A DNA stretch of 64,000 nt, from assembly GCF_023073915.1 (NCBI RefSeq), contig NZ_JADPKK010000017.1, forward strand, positions 1 through 64,000, in the 5' to 3' direction. The stretch's first letter is position 1; each line of letters starts with the position of its first letter. The translations under genes and the position numbers were made by a program. The DNA comes from Bradyrhizobium sp. 149. Lineage in GTDB: Bacteria > Pseudomonadota > Alphaproteobacteria > Rhizobiales > Xanthobacteraceae. Below are positions 30,815 through 39,733 of the stretch, piece by piece. The notes beneath the pieces are model-generated. The model was not told the DNA's origin. It saw nothing but the letters and a program-made list of their open reading frames with translations, and made no database searches.

Positions 30815-31884
30815 CGCACCAGCGCCGCGAAGCGATAGATGCCATGCACGAACTTGCTGTAGGGCATGGTGATGAACAGCGCGAACACCGAGCCGAGATG
30901 TAACGCCAGCAGCGGCCCCATGGCGGCGGTCTCGCGCAGCAGCAAAAGCAGCATGCCGGTGAATCCGGTCAGGAACAACATGGCGATGAATCCGACATCC
31001 ATGCCGTAGCGGCTCTCATCGAGCAACGCCGGATCGCGCTGCATCTTGGCCGCGAACAGACCGATCGGCCCGACGATGAGGCCGACGCCGCCGAGCGTAC
31101 CAAGCACGACAGGCAGATCCCACCACGGATAGGGTGCCTCGCGTCCCCACAAATAGTGATAAAGCGTGGCCACCGACGTCGCGGCGAAGCACAGCATGAA
31201 GCCGTAGAACGTCAGGTGATGATACAGCTTGCGTCGGTCGGTCGGCTTGTCGTCCTCGTTGTAGCAGCCGACGCCGCCGCCGTGGAGATACCGCAGCTCG
31301 CCCGCATCGCGGATCGCCTGGAAGATCGAGCCGCCATCGGCGCGGCCGGCGATCGGCGTGCCGATGTCGCGCCAGAATGCGCGCACGCTCATGACCAGCG
31401 CGAGGATCGCATAGAGCAAGGCGGCAGTGAATAATGCGGCCATCGCATTGTGCGGCATCAGTCTGTAGAACGCACCAGGCCCGGTGTGTACGCCGAACAG
31501 CACGCCGTGGTCGATCAGGGCCGCAAAGCCGAGGATGAAGGCGGCCATGCTGAGCGCGGCGATGATGCTGATGACGAGACCGTTACGCGCGAAGGCGCCG
31601 GACAGCGCCTGCGGCCAGGCATAGGCGGCGTAGGATTCGGCGCGCGCCACTGCCAGCGTCTGCGGGACGTTGACGTTGAACTCATGCGGCGGCGAGAACT
31701 GACAGTCGACGTAGCAGGCGCCGCAGCCATGACAGAGATTGGCGAGATAATTGAGGTCGCCGTCGGAGAAGGCGCGGCGCATCTCCATCGCCGGAAACAC
31801 CGCGCATAATCCCTCGCAATAGCGGCAGGAATTGCAAACCGTCATCAGACGGTCGGCTTCGTCGAGAATCCTAGTTCCGTGCAT
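30778..31884 (-). CDS. tcuB: Tricarballylate/citrate utilisation protein TcuB
   Basis: TcuB passes electrons from the TcuA flavoprotein to the quinone pool. The 368-residue protein has two N-terminal iron-sulfur motifs (CNSCRYCEGLC and CHGCGACYVDCQ), then five to six membrane helices with histidines suited to haem (LYHHLTFYGFML, ALHLGSVFALF). The ATG at 31884 lies inside the end of tcuA (14-bp overlap); an in-frame TTG at 31908 is rejected. The 3' end overlaps the convergent hydrolase gene by 37 bp. Confidence 0.92.
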   Translation of the reverse strand: MHGTRILDEADRLMTVCNSCRYCEGLCAVFPAMEMRRAFSDGDLNYLANLCHGCGACYVDCQFSPPHEFNVNVPQTLAVARAESYAAYAWPQALSGAFARNGLVISIIAALSMAAFILGFAALIDHGVLFGVHTGPGAFYRLMPHNAMAALFTAALLYAILALVMSVRAFWRDIGTPIAGRADGGSIFQAIRDAGELRYLHGGGVGCYNEDDKPTDRRKLYHHLTFYGFMLCFAATSVATLYHYLWGREAPYPWWDLPVVLGTLGGVGLIVGPIGLFAAKMQRDPALLDESRYGMDVGFIAMLFLTGFTGMLLLLLRETAAMGPLLALHLGSVFALFITMPYSKFVHGIYRFAALVRYAQERRSEAGS

Positions 31885-33262
31885 GTTTCGCCGCTTCCCG
31901 TCCCGCAATCCGCCCGAACACGCTGCCGATGGTCATGCCCATACCGGCGGCATAGCCCTTGCCAAGCACATTGCCGGCCATGATCTCGCCGGCTGCGAAC
32001 ATGTTGGCCGACGGCCTGCCGTCAGCCATCAGCATCCGCGCCTCCCTGGTTACGCGCGTGCCGAGATAGGTGAAGGTGATCCCGGGCCGCACCGGATAGG
32101 CGAGATAAGGCGGCGTCTCGATCCGCCGCGCCCAATGGGTCTTCGGCGGTGTGATGCCTTCGGTGCGGCAATCATCCAGAATGGTGTGGTCGAAGGTGCC
32201 GGGCTGCACCGCGGCATTGAACTCGGTGATGGTCTTTTCCAGCGCGGCCGGATCGAGCTCGAGCTTACCGGCGAGCTCGGCAATCGTCTGGCCGGCGATC
32301 GGGGGAAACAGCGTCGGCATGAAGCTCGTGACCACGGTCGAATCGAAGACGATGTAGGCGATCTGGTCGGGCTGCGCCGCGACCAGCCGGCCCCAGATCG
32401 CGTAGCGCTTCGGCCAGATGTCCTCGCCCTCGTCGTAGAAGCGCTGCGCGTGCTTGTTGACGACGATGCCGAACACGACCGAATCGTGCCTTGTGATGAT
32501 GCCGCCGTCGAACTTCGGCGCGCGGGCGTCGATCGCGACCGCATGGCACTGGGTGGGATCGCCGACTTCCTGCACCCCCTTGGCGAGCAGCATCTTCAGG
32601 ATCGAGCCGCGGTTATACGGCGTGCCGCGGATCAGGAAATTGTCGGCCGCTTCGCCCCAATATTGCTTCAGCCATTCGATGTTGGCCTCAAACCCGCCGG
32701 CGGCGGCAACCAGCGCTGTCGCGCGAATTTCGGTTTGGCCCTTGATCGGCCGCTTGAGGCGGGCGGCGAGAAACATGCCGTCCTCGATCACGAGGTCGGT
32801 GACCTCGGCGTCGTATTCGACTTCGACGCCGAGCTTCTCGGCAGTGAGATAGAGCGCATTCAGCATCGCGCGTCCGCCGCCGAGGAAGAATGAGTTGGTG
32901 CGCCCGAGGCTCAGCGTGCCGCCGAGCGAAGGCTGCCAGCGCACGCCCTGCTCCACGATCCAGTTCAAAATGTCCTTGGACTCCCGGATCATGTGCCGGG
33001 CAAGCACCTCGTCGGTCTGCCCGCCGGTGACGCGCAGCAGATCCTCCCAGAACTCCTCCTCGGTGTAAGGACCGGTCAGGATTTCGGTCGGCTCGTCATG
33101 GGCGCAACGCATGTTGCGGGTGTGGCGCGTATTGCCGCCACGATAGAATTTTGGTGCGCCTTCGAGCACCAGCACAGAGGCACCGCCGCGTCGCGCGCTG
33201 ATCGCCGCACACAGCGCCGCATTGCCGCCGCCGATCACCAGCACATCGTATTTGCTGTTCAT
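31871..33262 (-). CDS. tcuA: FAD-dependent tricarballylate dehydrogenase TcuA
   Basis: A 463-residue flavoprotein of the succinate dehydrogenase/fumarate reductase flavoprotein superfamily. FAD motif YDVLVIGGGNAALCAAISAR at the start, then GGNTRHTRNMRCAHD, and the C-terminal FAD loop NMFAAGEIMAGNVLGKGYAA. In Salmonella, TcuA oxidises tricarballylate to cis-aconitate with TcuB as electron acceptor. No tcuC transporter is adjacent, so the true substrate (tricarballylate, citrate or a related acid) is open. It is divergent from a GntR regulator. Confidence 0.92.
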   Translation of the reverse strand: MNSKYDVLVIGGGNAALCAAISARRGGASVLVLEGAPKFYRGGNTRHTRNMRCAHDEPTEILTGPYTEEEFWEDLLRVTGGQTDEVLARHMIRESKDILNWIVEQGVRWQPSLGGTLSLGRTNSFFLGGGRAMLNALYLTAEKLGVEVEYDAEVTDLVIEDGMFLAARLKRPIKGQTEIRATALVAAAGGFEANIEWLKQYWGEAADNFLIRGTPYNRGSILKMLLAKGVQEVGDPTQCHAVAIDARAPKFDGGIITRHDSVVFGIVVNKHAQRFYDEGEDIWPKRYAIWGRLVAAQPDQIAYIVFDSTVVTSFMPTLFPPIAGQTIAELAGKLELDPAALEKTITEFNAAVQPGTFDHTILDDCRTEGITPPKTHWARRIETPPYLAYPVRPGITFTYLGTRVTREARMLMADGRPSANMFAAGEIMAGNVLGKGYAAGMGMTIGSVFGRIAGREAAKHARN

Positions 33263-33342
33263 GCCGTCTGCCCGATGCGACGAGGTTGGAGACATTCTGC
33301 CCGCCGGCCGCCCCGGGTCAATCCGGTTGGCTATTGCGCACC

Positions 33343-33354
33343 TTTGTATACAAA
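33343..33354. promoter_or_regulatory. GntR-type operator between tcuA and its regulator
   Basis: TTTGTATACAAA is a perfect 12-bp palindrome containing TTGTATACAA, which fits the TNGTNNACNA consensus of FadR/FCD-subfamily GntR regulators. It lies in the 159-bp divergent region, 81 bp from tcuA and 68 bp from the regulator start, a good site for control of both. Confidence 0.7.
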
Positions 33355-33421
33355 GATATACAGAACTCGAGCAAGCGCCATCCCTGCATGGGCAGGATGC
33401 GCGGCGAGGCCACGAGGATAC

Positions 33422-34117
33422 ATGGCAAGACGCCCGACAAAGGCAGGCGGCTCGATCGCGCGCGGCGGCGGTGTGGCGCTCGGCGAAGCCGTGTTCCGCT
33501 CGCTGTGCGAGGCGCTGCAGGCCGGCAGCTACCGCGCCGGCGACCGTCTGCGCGAGGAAGAGGTCGCCCAGCGGCTGAAGGTCAGCCGCACGCCGGTGCG
33601 GGAAGCTCTCGGGCGGCTTGCGGCACGCGGCTTCGTCGAGCCCGCCGGCGGCCGCGGCCTGATCGTACGCAACCTCGACATCGCCGAGGTGCTCGAACTC
33701 TACGCCATGCGCGAGATCATGGAAGGTGCCGCCGCGCGTATGGCCGCCGAGCACGCCTCAGCGACCGAGATCGATGCGCTCAGAGATATCGAGCAGGCTT
33801 TTGTTGAGGCCTCCGCGACCGACGCGGCCGAGATGGCAGGAGAAATGGCAAGGCTGAACCGCGCGTTCCACGAAGCCATCTGCCGCGCCGCGCGCAACCG
33901 CTATCTCGACAACGCCTCAGGCGAATTGCAGGACTGGATCGCCTTGCTCGGTCCCACCACGTTCACCGTATTGGGCCGCCCTTCGACCAGCCATGGCGAG
34001 CACCAGGCCATCATCGACGCCATCGCGGCTCGCGACGGCGGCAAAGCGGAGCAGCTCGCGCGCGCGCACATCCGCGAAGCGCTGCGCTGTCGACTGAAGC
34101 TGTTGCAAAAGCAGTAG
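33422..34117 (+). CDS. GntR-family (FCD) regulator, TcuR-like
   Basis: A 231-residue regulator with an N-terminal winged helix (YRAGDRLREEEVAQRLKVSR, TPVREALGRLAARGFVEP) and a C-terminal FCD effector domain (MARLNRAFHEAICRAARNRY ... STSHGEHQAIIDAI) with metal/ligand histidines in FHEAI and EHQAI. GAGG precedes the ATG. It is divergent from tcuA and probably binds the adjacent palindrome, with a tricarboxylate as the likely effector (inference). The frame is open upstream to 32993 but that part is antisense to tcuA. Confidence 0.88.
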   Translation: MARRPTKAGGSIARGGGVALGEAVFRSLCEALQAGSYRAGDRLREEEVAQRLKVSRTPVREALGRLAARGFVEPAGGRGLIVRNLDIAEVLELYAMREIMEGAAARMAAEHASATEIDALRDIEQAFVEASATDAAEMAGEMARLNRAFHEAICRAARNRYLDNASGELQDWIALLGPTTFTVLGRPSTSHGEHQAIIDAIAARDGGKAEQLARAHIREALRCRLKLLQKQ

Positions 34118-34131
34118 CGGGGCGGCGGCGC

Positions 34132-34605
34132 TCAAGCGACCAGTTCCGCGACGATCGCCTTCGACACGTCCCGCACATCGCCTGGACTGAGCCGCACCTG
34201 CAGTCCGCGTTGACCGCCATTGACGTACACGTGGTCATGCACGAGCGCGCTCTGCTCGATCACGGTGCGCACGAGCTTTCGCTGCCCAAACGGGCTGATA
34301 CCGCCGACCTTGAAGCCGGTGACACGCTCGGCTTCCGGTGGTTTCATCATCTGCGCCGACTTGCCGCTTGTCGCAGCGGCGAGCTTTTTCATCGAGACTT
34401 CCTGGTCGGACGGGACGATCACGCAGACCGGCTTGCCGTCGACCAGTGCCATCAGCGTCTTCAACACACGTGCCGGATCTTCGCCGAGCGCAGCGGCCGC
34501 CTGCAGGCCGATGCTCTCGGCGTCGGGATCATAGTCGTAAGCGTAGACGGTGAAGGCAACACCGGCGGCTTCAAGCGCGCGCGTGGCTGGGGTGACTTTG
34601 GACAT
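34132..34605 (-). CDS. ybaK: Cys-tRNA(Pro)/Cys-tRNA(Cys) deacylase YbaK
   Basis: A 157-residue protein of the YbaK/EbsC family, which hydrolyses Cys-tRNA(Pro) formed by ProRS misacylation. Conserved elements are the lysine-containing KTLMALVDGKPVCVIVPSD, the SMKKLAAATSGKSAQMM helix and the glycine-rich GFKVGGISPFGQRK. Length is typical. It converges on the GntR gene with a 14-bp gap and is followed upstream by a dispersed repeat. Confidence 0.93.
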   Translation of the reverse strand: MSKVTPATRALEAAGVAFTVYAYDYDPDAESIGLQAAAALGEDPARVLKTLMALVDGKPVCVIVPSDQEVSMKKLAAATSGKSAQMMKPPEAERVTGFKVGGISPFGQRKLVRTVIEQSALVHDHVYVNGGQRGLQVRLSPGDVRDVSKAIVAELVA

Positions 34606-34620
34606 GGACGATGTTTACCA

Positions 34621-34740
34621 CCGTCATTGCGAGGAGCGAAGCGACGAAGCATCCAGAATCGTTCCGCGGAGGCAGTCTGGATTGCTTCGCTTCCGCCGTC
34701 GCTCTTCGAGTTAAGGCGGACAAGTCGCTCGCAATGACGG
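34621..34740. repeat. Dispersed palindromic repeat, class A copy 1
   Basis: Begins CCGTCATTGCGAG and ends CTCGCAATGACGG, with internal arms TCCAGA and TCTGGA, so the whole can fold into a long hairpin. It is related to the copy at 43867-43946 but carries about 35 bp of extra sequence in its right arm. It fills the gap between ybaK and the end of fdsA. Confidence 0.85.
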
Positions 34741-34747
34741 CAGGGTC

Positions 34748-37516
34748 TTACTCCGCCGCGTCCCGCATCTCGGCACGCTCAGCCCTCGCTGCGCAGAACT
34801 TGAATTCCGGAATCTTGCCGAACGGATCGAGTGCCGGGTTCGTCAACAGATTCGCCGCCGCTTCCGCGTAGCAGAACGGCATGAACACCATGTTCTCCGG
34901 CACGTCGCGATCGGATCGCACCTTGACCTCGACCGCACCGCGGCGGGTCTCGAGCCGGATGAAATCGCCGGGCGCAAGCTTCTTCCTGTGCATGTCCTTC
35001 GGCGACATGAAGGCAACCGCCTCGGGCTCGATCTGATCGAGCACCTGCGCGCGGCGGGTCATCGAGCCGGTGTGCCAGTGCTCCAGCACGCGGCCGGTCG
35101 AGAGCACCATCGGATATTCGGCGTCGGGGATCTCGTCCGGCGGGATGACGTGGGCCGGCACGATCTTGCCGCGACCGCTCGCGGTTGGAAATCCGGTGGT
35201 GAAGATGATCTCGTTGCCGGGCTTGTTTGGGTCGTCCACGGGATAGGTCACCGCGCCTTCGCGCACCAGCCGCTCCCAGGTGATGTTCTTCAAGGACGGC
35301 ATCAGCTCTGCCATCTCGGTGAAGACCTCGCCGGGACCAGTATAATTCCAGGGCAGGCCCATGCGCTTGCCGATCTCCTGGATGATCCAGAGATCCTGCC
35401 GCGCATCGCCCGGCGGCTTGATCACCTGGCGCGCGAGCTGCACGCGGCGATCGGTGTTGGTGAAGGAGCCATCCTTTTCGGCAAACGCCGAGGCCGGCAG
35501 GATGACGTCGGCGTGGAAAGCGGTCTCCGTGACGAAGAGATCCTGCACCACGAGATGATCGAGCATCGCGAGCGCGTGGCGCGCATGCTGGAGATCCGGG
35601 TCGGACATCGCGGGGTTCTCGCCCTCGATATACATGCCCGTGATCTCGCCGGCATGGATCGCGTTCATGATCTCGACCACCGTCAGGCCGCGCACGGGAT
35701 CGATCTCCTTCTGCCAGACCGTCTCGAAATTCACGCGCAGATCGTCGCGGCCGACCGGCTGATAGTCCGGCAGGAACATCGGGATCAGGCCGGCGTCGGA
35801 GGCACCTTGCACGTTGTTCTGGCCGCGTAGCGGATGCAGGCCGGTGCCGGGACGGCCGACTTGGCCGGTGATCAGCGCCAGCGCGATCAGGCAGCGCGCA
35901 TTGTCGGTGCCGTGGACATGCTGGCTGATGCCCATGCCCCAGAAGATGATCGACGACTTTGCTCGCGCATAGGTTCGCGCGACCTCACGCAGGGTCTGCG
36001 CGGGGACACCGCAGATCGCCTCCATCTTCTCCGGCGTGAACTCCTTGATCTTCTCCTTGAGGTCCTCAAACCCTTCCGTGTAGCCGGCGATATACTGATC
36101 GTCGGTCAGACCTTCGGTGATGATCGTGTGGATCATCGCGTTCAGCATGGCCACGTCGGAGCCCGGCTTGAACTGCAGATGCTTGGTGGCATGGCGCGAC
36201 AACGACTGCCGGCGCGGGTCCATCACGAACAGCTTCGCGCCATTCTCCTTGACTGCATTCTTGATGAAGGTCGCGGCGACCGGGTGGTTCACGGTCGGGT
36301 TGGCGCCGATCACGATGATGACCTCGGCATCCATCGCAGCCGAGAACGGCGCCGACACCGCACCGGAGCTCAGGCCTTCAAACAGCGCCGCCACCGACGA
36401 CGCATGACACAGACGTGTGCAATGGTCGACATTATTGGATCCAAAGCCGGTGCGCACCAGCTTCTGGAACAGATAGGCCTCTTCGTTCGAGCCCTTGGCC
36501 GAACCGAAGCCGGCCAGCGCCTTCACGCCCTTCTCGTCGCGGATCTTGACGAGGCCCTTGGCGGCGATGTCGAGCGCTTCTTCCCAGCTCGCTTCACGGA
36601 AATGCGTGAAGGGATTGGCGGGGTCGACCTGGTCGTTGGCATCCTTCTTCGCGTTCGGCAGCCGCACCAGCGGCTTGGTCAGTCGATGCGGATGGTGGAT
36701 GTAGTCGAAGCCGAAGCGGCCCTTGACGCACAGACGATTGTGATTGGCGGGACCGTCGCGTCCTTCCGCATAGATGATCTTCTCGTCCTTGACCTCATAC
36801 GTGACCTGGCAACCGACGCCGCAGAACGGGCAGAGCGAATCCACCTTCTTGTCGGCATAGGTGACGCGGGTCTGTTTCTCGTCGAGCATCACGGCCGGCA
36901 TCAGGGCGCCGGTCGGACAGGCCTGCACGCATTCGCCGCAGGCGACGCAGGTGGACTCGCCCATGGGATCGTCGAAATCGAACACGATTTTCGAACCGTG
37001 GCTGCGATAGGCCATGCCGATGACGTCGTTGACCTGAACCTCGCGGCAGGCGCGCACGCACAGACCGCACTGGATGCAGGCATCGAGATTGACGCGCATC
37101 GCCGGATGGCTGGCATCGGTCGCCCAACGCTCGGCAGCAGGGAAGCGGCTTTCGGTGACGCCAGTGGTTTCGGCCCAGTGCCAGAATTTGGACTCCGGAT
37201 CATGCGAGGTCTCGCGCGCCGGCTGATCGGCGACCAGCAGCTCCATGACCATTTTTTGCGCGGAGACTGCGCGCGCGCTCTCGGTCTTCACCTTCATGCC
37301 GACCGATGGCGTGCGCTTGCAGGACGCCGCGAGCACGCGCTCACCTTCGATCTCGACCATGCAGGCGCGGCAATTGCCGTCGGGGCGATAGTCCGGCGCG
37401 GGCGAATAGCACAGATGCGGAATCTCGCGACCCTGGCGTTTTGCGACTTGCCAGATCGTCTCGCCGGCATTGGCCTCGACCTGCTTGCCGTCGAGTTCGA
37501 ACATAATTTTCGTCAT
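34748..37516 (-). CDS. fdsA: NAD-linked formate dehydrogenase alpha subunit
   Basis: The catalytic subunit oxidising formate to CO2, 922 residues. N-terminal 2Fe-2S domain (CYSPAPDYRPDGNCRACMVE), two 4Fe-4S clusters (CIQCGLCVRACREVQ; CVACGECVQACPTGAL), another 4Fe-4S at CPFCGVGCQVTYEV, then the bis-MGD (Mo or W) domains. The metal ligand is cysteine, in NNVDHCTRLCHASSV, not selenocysteine. FdsA-type sequences such as IIFWGMGISQHVHGTDNARC and RPGTGLHPLRGQNNVQGASD are present. The ATG overlaps the fdsB stop by four bases. Moco and FDH maturation genes follow within 10 kb. Confidence 0.96.
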   Translation of the reverse strand: MTKIMFELDGKQVEANAGETIWQVAKRQGREIPHLCYSPAPDYRPDGNCRACMVEIEGERVLAASCKRTPSVGMKVKTESARAVSAQKMVMELLVADQPARETSHDPESKFWHWAETTGVTESRFPAAERWATDASHPAMRVNLDACIQCGLCVRACREVQVNDVIGMAYRSHGSKIVFDFDDPMGESTCVACGECVQACPTGALMPAVMLDEKQTRVTYADKKVDSLCPFCGVGCQVTYEVKDEKIIYAEGRDGPANHNRLCVKGRFGFDYIHHPHRLTKPLVRLPNAKKDANDQVDPANPFTHFREASWEEALDIAAKGLVKIRDEKGVKALAGFGSAKGSNEEAYLFQKLVRTGFGSNNVDHCTRLCHASSVAALFEGLSSGAVSAPFSAAMDAEVIIVIGANPTVNHPVAATFIKNAVKENGAKLFVMDPRRQSLSRHATKHLQFKPGSDVAMLNAMIHTIITEGLTDDQYIAGYTEGFEDLKEKIKEFTPEKMEAICGVPAQTLREVARTYARAKSSIIFWGMGISQHVHGTDNARCLIALALITGQVGRPGTGLHPLRGQNNVQGASDAGLIPMFLPDYQPVGRDDLRVNFETVWQKEIDPVRGLTVVEIMNAIHAGEITGMYIEGENPAMSDPDLQHARHALAMLDHLVVQDLFVTETAFHADVILPASAFAEKDGSFTNTDRRVQLARQVIKPPGDARQDLWIIQEIGKRMGLPWNYTGPGEVFTEMAELMPSLKNITWERLVREGAVTYPVDDPNKPGNEIIFTTGFPTASGRGKIVPAHVIPPDEIPDAEYPMVLSTGRVLEHWHTGSMTRRAQVLDQIEPEAVAFMSPKDMHRKKLAPGDFIRLETRRGAVEVKVRSDRDVPENMVFMPFCYAEAAANLLTNPALDPFGKIPEFKFCAARAERAEMRDAAE

Positions 37517-39216
37517 TCGGCCGCTTCCTTGAACTCGTCAGGGAAATATTTGATCACGGTGGTGAGCGGATTCGATGCCGCCTGTCCAAGCCCGCAGATC
37601 GAGGCATCGCGCATCGCCTGGCTCAATTCTTCCAGAAGTGTGCGGTTCCAGACCGGCTTCTGCATCAGCAGCGCAGCCTTCTGGGTTCCGACACGACAGG
37701 GCGTGCATTGGCCGCAGCTCTCGTCCTCGAAGAACTTCATCAGGTTCAACGCGGCCGCGCGCACGCTGTCCTTTTGCGACAGGATCACGATCGCTGCCGA
37801 ACCGATGAAGCAGCCGTATTTTTCAAGCGTGCCGAAATCGAGCGGGATGTCGTCCATCGACGCCGGTAGGATACCGCCGGACGCACCGCCCGGCAGGTAC
37901 GCGTAGAACTGATGGCCGTCAGCCATGCCGCCGCAATATTCGTCGATCAGCTCGCGCACGGTGATGCCTGACGGCGCGAGCTTCATGCCGGGATTCTTGA
38001 CGCGGCCCGAGACCGAGAAGCTGCGCAGGCCGTGCCGCTCATGGCGGCCATGGCCCTTCCACCAGTCGGCGCCCTTCTCGACGATGTCGCGCACCCACCA
38101 CAAGGTCTCGATGTTGTTGATCAAAGTCGGCAGGCCGAACAGGCCGACCTGGAATGGATAAGGCGGCTTGTGCCTGGGCAGGCCGCGCTTGCCCTCGATG
38201 CTTTCCAGCAGCGAGGATTCCTCGCCGCAGATATAGGCACCGGCGCCGCGGCGCATGTGCAGCGTCGGACCGCCCGGCGGGAGCTTCGCGATCTCGCGTT
38301 CCAGGATCTCGCGCGATGCCGGATATTCGTCGCGCAGGTAGATGTAGATATCCGAGGCCTGCACCACATGCGCGCCAATCAGCATGCCCTCGAGGAAGCG
38401 GTGCGGATCGCTTTCGAGATAAACACGATCCTTGAACGTGCCGGGCTCGCCCTCGTCGCCGTTGATCGCCATCAGCCGCGGGCCTGGCTCACCCAGCACA
38501 GCGCGCCATTTGCGTCCTGTTGGAAAGCCGGCGCCGCCGAGGCCCCGCAACGAGGCGTCGTCGAGCGCCTTCAGCAGGTCGTCGGTCGGCAGCTCGCCCG
38601 AGCGCAGGCGGTTGAGCAGCTTGTAGCCGCCGCCGGCGACATAGGCGTCATAGCCGATATATTTGGGCAGATGCGCGTGGGTGTCGCCAGCCTTCGCGGC
38701 CGCCATGACATTGGCCACCGTGGCGTGGTCAACAAAATTGTGGCCGACTTCCGCAGCCGGCGCCGTATCGCAGCGGCCGACGCAGGGCGCGCGCACGACG
38801 CGAATGCCGGGACCAGACGCATCTTGCAAATCGGCGAGCAGCTTCTCTCCGCCGAGCATCGCGCAGGTCAGGGAATCGCAGACGCGGATCGTCAGCGGCG
38901 CGATATCGGGCTCGCCTTCCTTCACCACGTCGAAATGCGCGTAGAAGGTCGCCGTCTCGAACACTTCGGCGAACGCGAGCTTCATCTCGTCGGCGAGCGC
39001 AGCGAGGTGTGCGGCCGAGATCTGGCGGTACTTGTCCTGGATCAGATGCAGATATTCGATCAACAGATCGCGCCGCCGCGGCCTGTCGCCGAGCAGCTGC
39101 TCGATCTCGTGCGCGGCGGTAGGATCGACCTGCCGCCCCTTGGGCGTGGACTTGGCTCGCTTCCGTCCCTGGCCCGGATGCTCGAACGAGCGGACTTGCT
39201 GCACGTCGTGGCTCAT
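37513..39216 (-). CDS. fdsB: Formate dehydrogenase beta subunit, FdsG-FdsB fusion
   Basis: A 567-residue NADH-dehydrogenase-like subunit that passes electrons from FdsA to NAD. Residues about 25-170 match the NuoE/FdsG 2Fe-2S protein (CDSLTCAMLGG and CVGRCDTAP); about 190-567 match NuoF/FdsB with the FMN/NAD loops (GLGGAGFPTGRKW, GDEGEPGTFKDR, GAGAYICGEESSLLESIEG) and the 4Fe-4S motif SCGQCTPCR. A fused chain of this size resembles the beta chain of Methylobacterium extorquens FDH1, a tungsten enzyme. The start is ATG 39216; a TTG at 39246 is less likely. No fdsD is adjacent. Confidence 0.94.
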   Translation of the reverse strand: MSHDVQQVRSFEHPGQGRKRAKSTPKGRQVDPTAAHEIEQLLGDRPRRRDLLIEYLHLIQDKYRQISAAHLAALADEMKLAFAEVFETATFYAHFDVVKEGEPDIAPLTIRVCDSLTCAMLGGEKLLADLQDASGPGIRVVRAPCVGRCDTAPAAEVGHNFVDHATVANVMAAAKAGDTHAHLPKYIGYDAYVAGGGYKLLNRLRSGELPTDDLLKALDDASLRGLGGAGFPTGRKWRAVLGEPGPRLMAINGDEGEPGTFKDRVYLESDPHRFLEGMLIGAHVVQASDIYIYLRDEYPASREILEREIAKLPPGGPTLHMRRGAGAYICGEESSLLESIEGKRGLPRHKPPYPFQVGLFGLPTLINNIETLWWVRDIVEKGADWWKGHGRHERHGLRSFSVSGRVKNPGMKLAPSGITVRELIDEYCGGMADGHQFYAYLPGGASGGILPASMDDIPLDFGTLEKYGCFIGSAAIVILSQKDSVRAAALNLMKFFEDESCGQCTPCRVGTQKAALLMQKPVWNRTLLEELSQAMRDASICGLGQAASNPLTTVIKYFPDEFKEAAE

Positions 39217-39262
39217 CAATGCGTCTCGTAGCTCTTCTTTGAACAAGTCTGACTCTAGCTCC

Positions 39263-39279
39263 TGGCATACCAGATGCCA
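39263..39279 (-). promoter_or_regulatory. Inverted repeat / sigma-54-like element upstream of fdsB
   Basis: Read on the minus strand, TGGCATCTGGTATGCCA has GG and GC separated by exactly ten bases, as in -24/-12 sigma-54 promoters (TGGCAY-N5-TTGC; here ATGC). The same bases form a perfect inverted repeat TGGCAT-N5-ATGCCA, so an operator for an unseen regulator is an equal reading. It lies about 47 bp before the fdsB ATG. Confidence 0.4.
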
Positions 39280-39366
39280 AGAGAATTCGTGCGTTCCGTT
39301 AAGCGTTTAAGGGGCATGCAGCCGCGCAGCTCCATGCCCCTGCATCGCTCGACCTGTGGCGCGGTC

Positions 39367-39642
39367 TCAGGTCTTGGTCATGCACTCTTCGATGTAGAAC
39401 CAGCGGTCATCGCCGGCGAGGCCCTTGGCTTTCACGTCGGCGCGGCAGGCCTTGAGCTTCGGCTTGTTGGCCGCCCACTTCGCCTTCATGTCTTTCAGCT
39501 TCTGCATGGTCAGCTTGATCTTGCCAGACTTGGCTTCTGCCGTTGCAGCAGGCGCCGCCGGTGTCGTTGCCGTCTGAGCGGATGCGCCATGAAGACCCGC
39601 GACGAGCAACACGGTCGCAAGGCAAATTCGGGTGCGAAGCAT
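39367..39642 (-). CDS. Small exported PsiF-like protein
   Basis: A 91-residue protein with a signal peptide (RICLATVLLVAGLHGASA, cleavage before QTATT), an alanine/proline linker and a lysine-rich C-terminal part KACRADVKAKGLAGDDRWFY followed by IEECM. The paired cysteines and the A-K-x-L-x-G-x-x-R-x-x-F/Y spacing resemble the PsiF repeat, a small periplasmic domain of unknown function. A strong ribosome site (AGGGGA) precedes the ATG. It sits between the antiporter and fdsB in the same orientation; any role in formate metabolism is only positional. Confidence 0.75.
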   Translation of the reverse strand: MLRTRICLATVLLVAGLHGASAQTATTPAAPAATAEAKSGKIKLTMQKLKDMKAKWAANKPKLKACRADVKAKGLAGDDRWFYIEECMTKT

Positions 39643-39733
39643 TTCAATCCCCTAAGTCCCATTCCTGGTGATGTCCAAAAGGCGAACGCTGCGGGACGTG
39701 ATGATCAGTGTCCCGCAGCTGTCTCGACGGCGA

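Noticed and set aside
35834..37906. Long open frame (690 codons) on the plus strand opposite fdsA/fdsB
   Set aside because: It is the antisense of two well-supported FDH genes in high-GC DNA; its translation is rich in H, R, D and G and shows no family motif.
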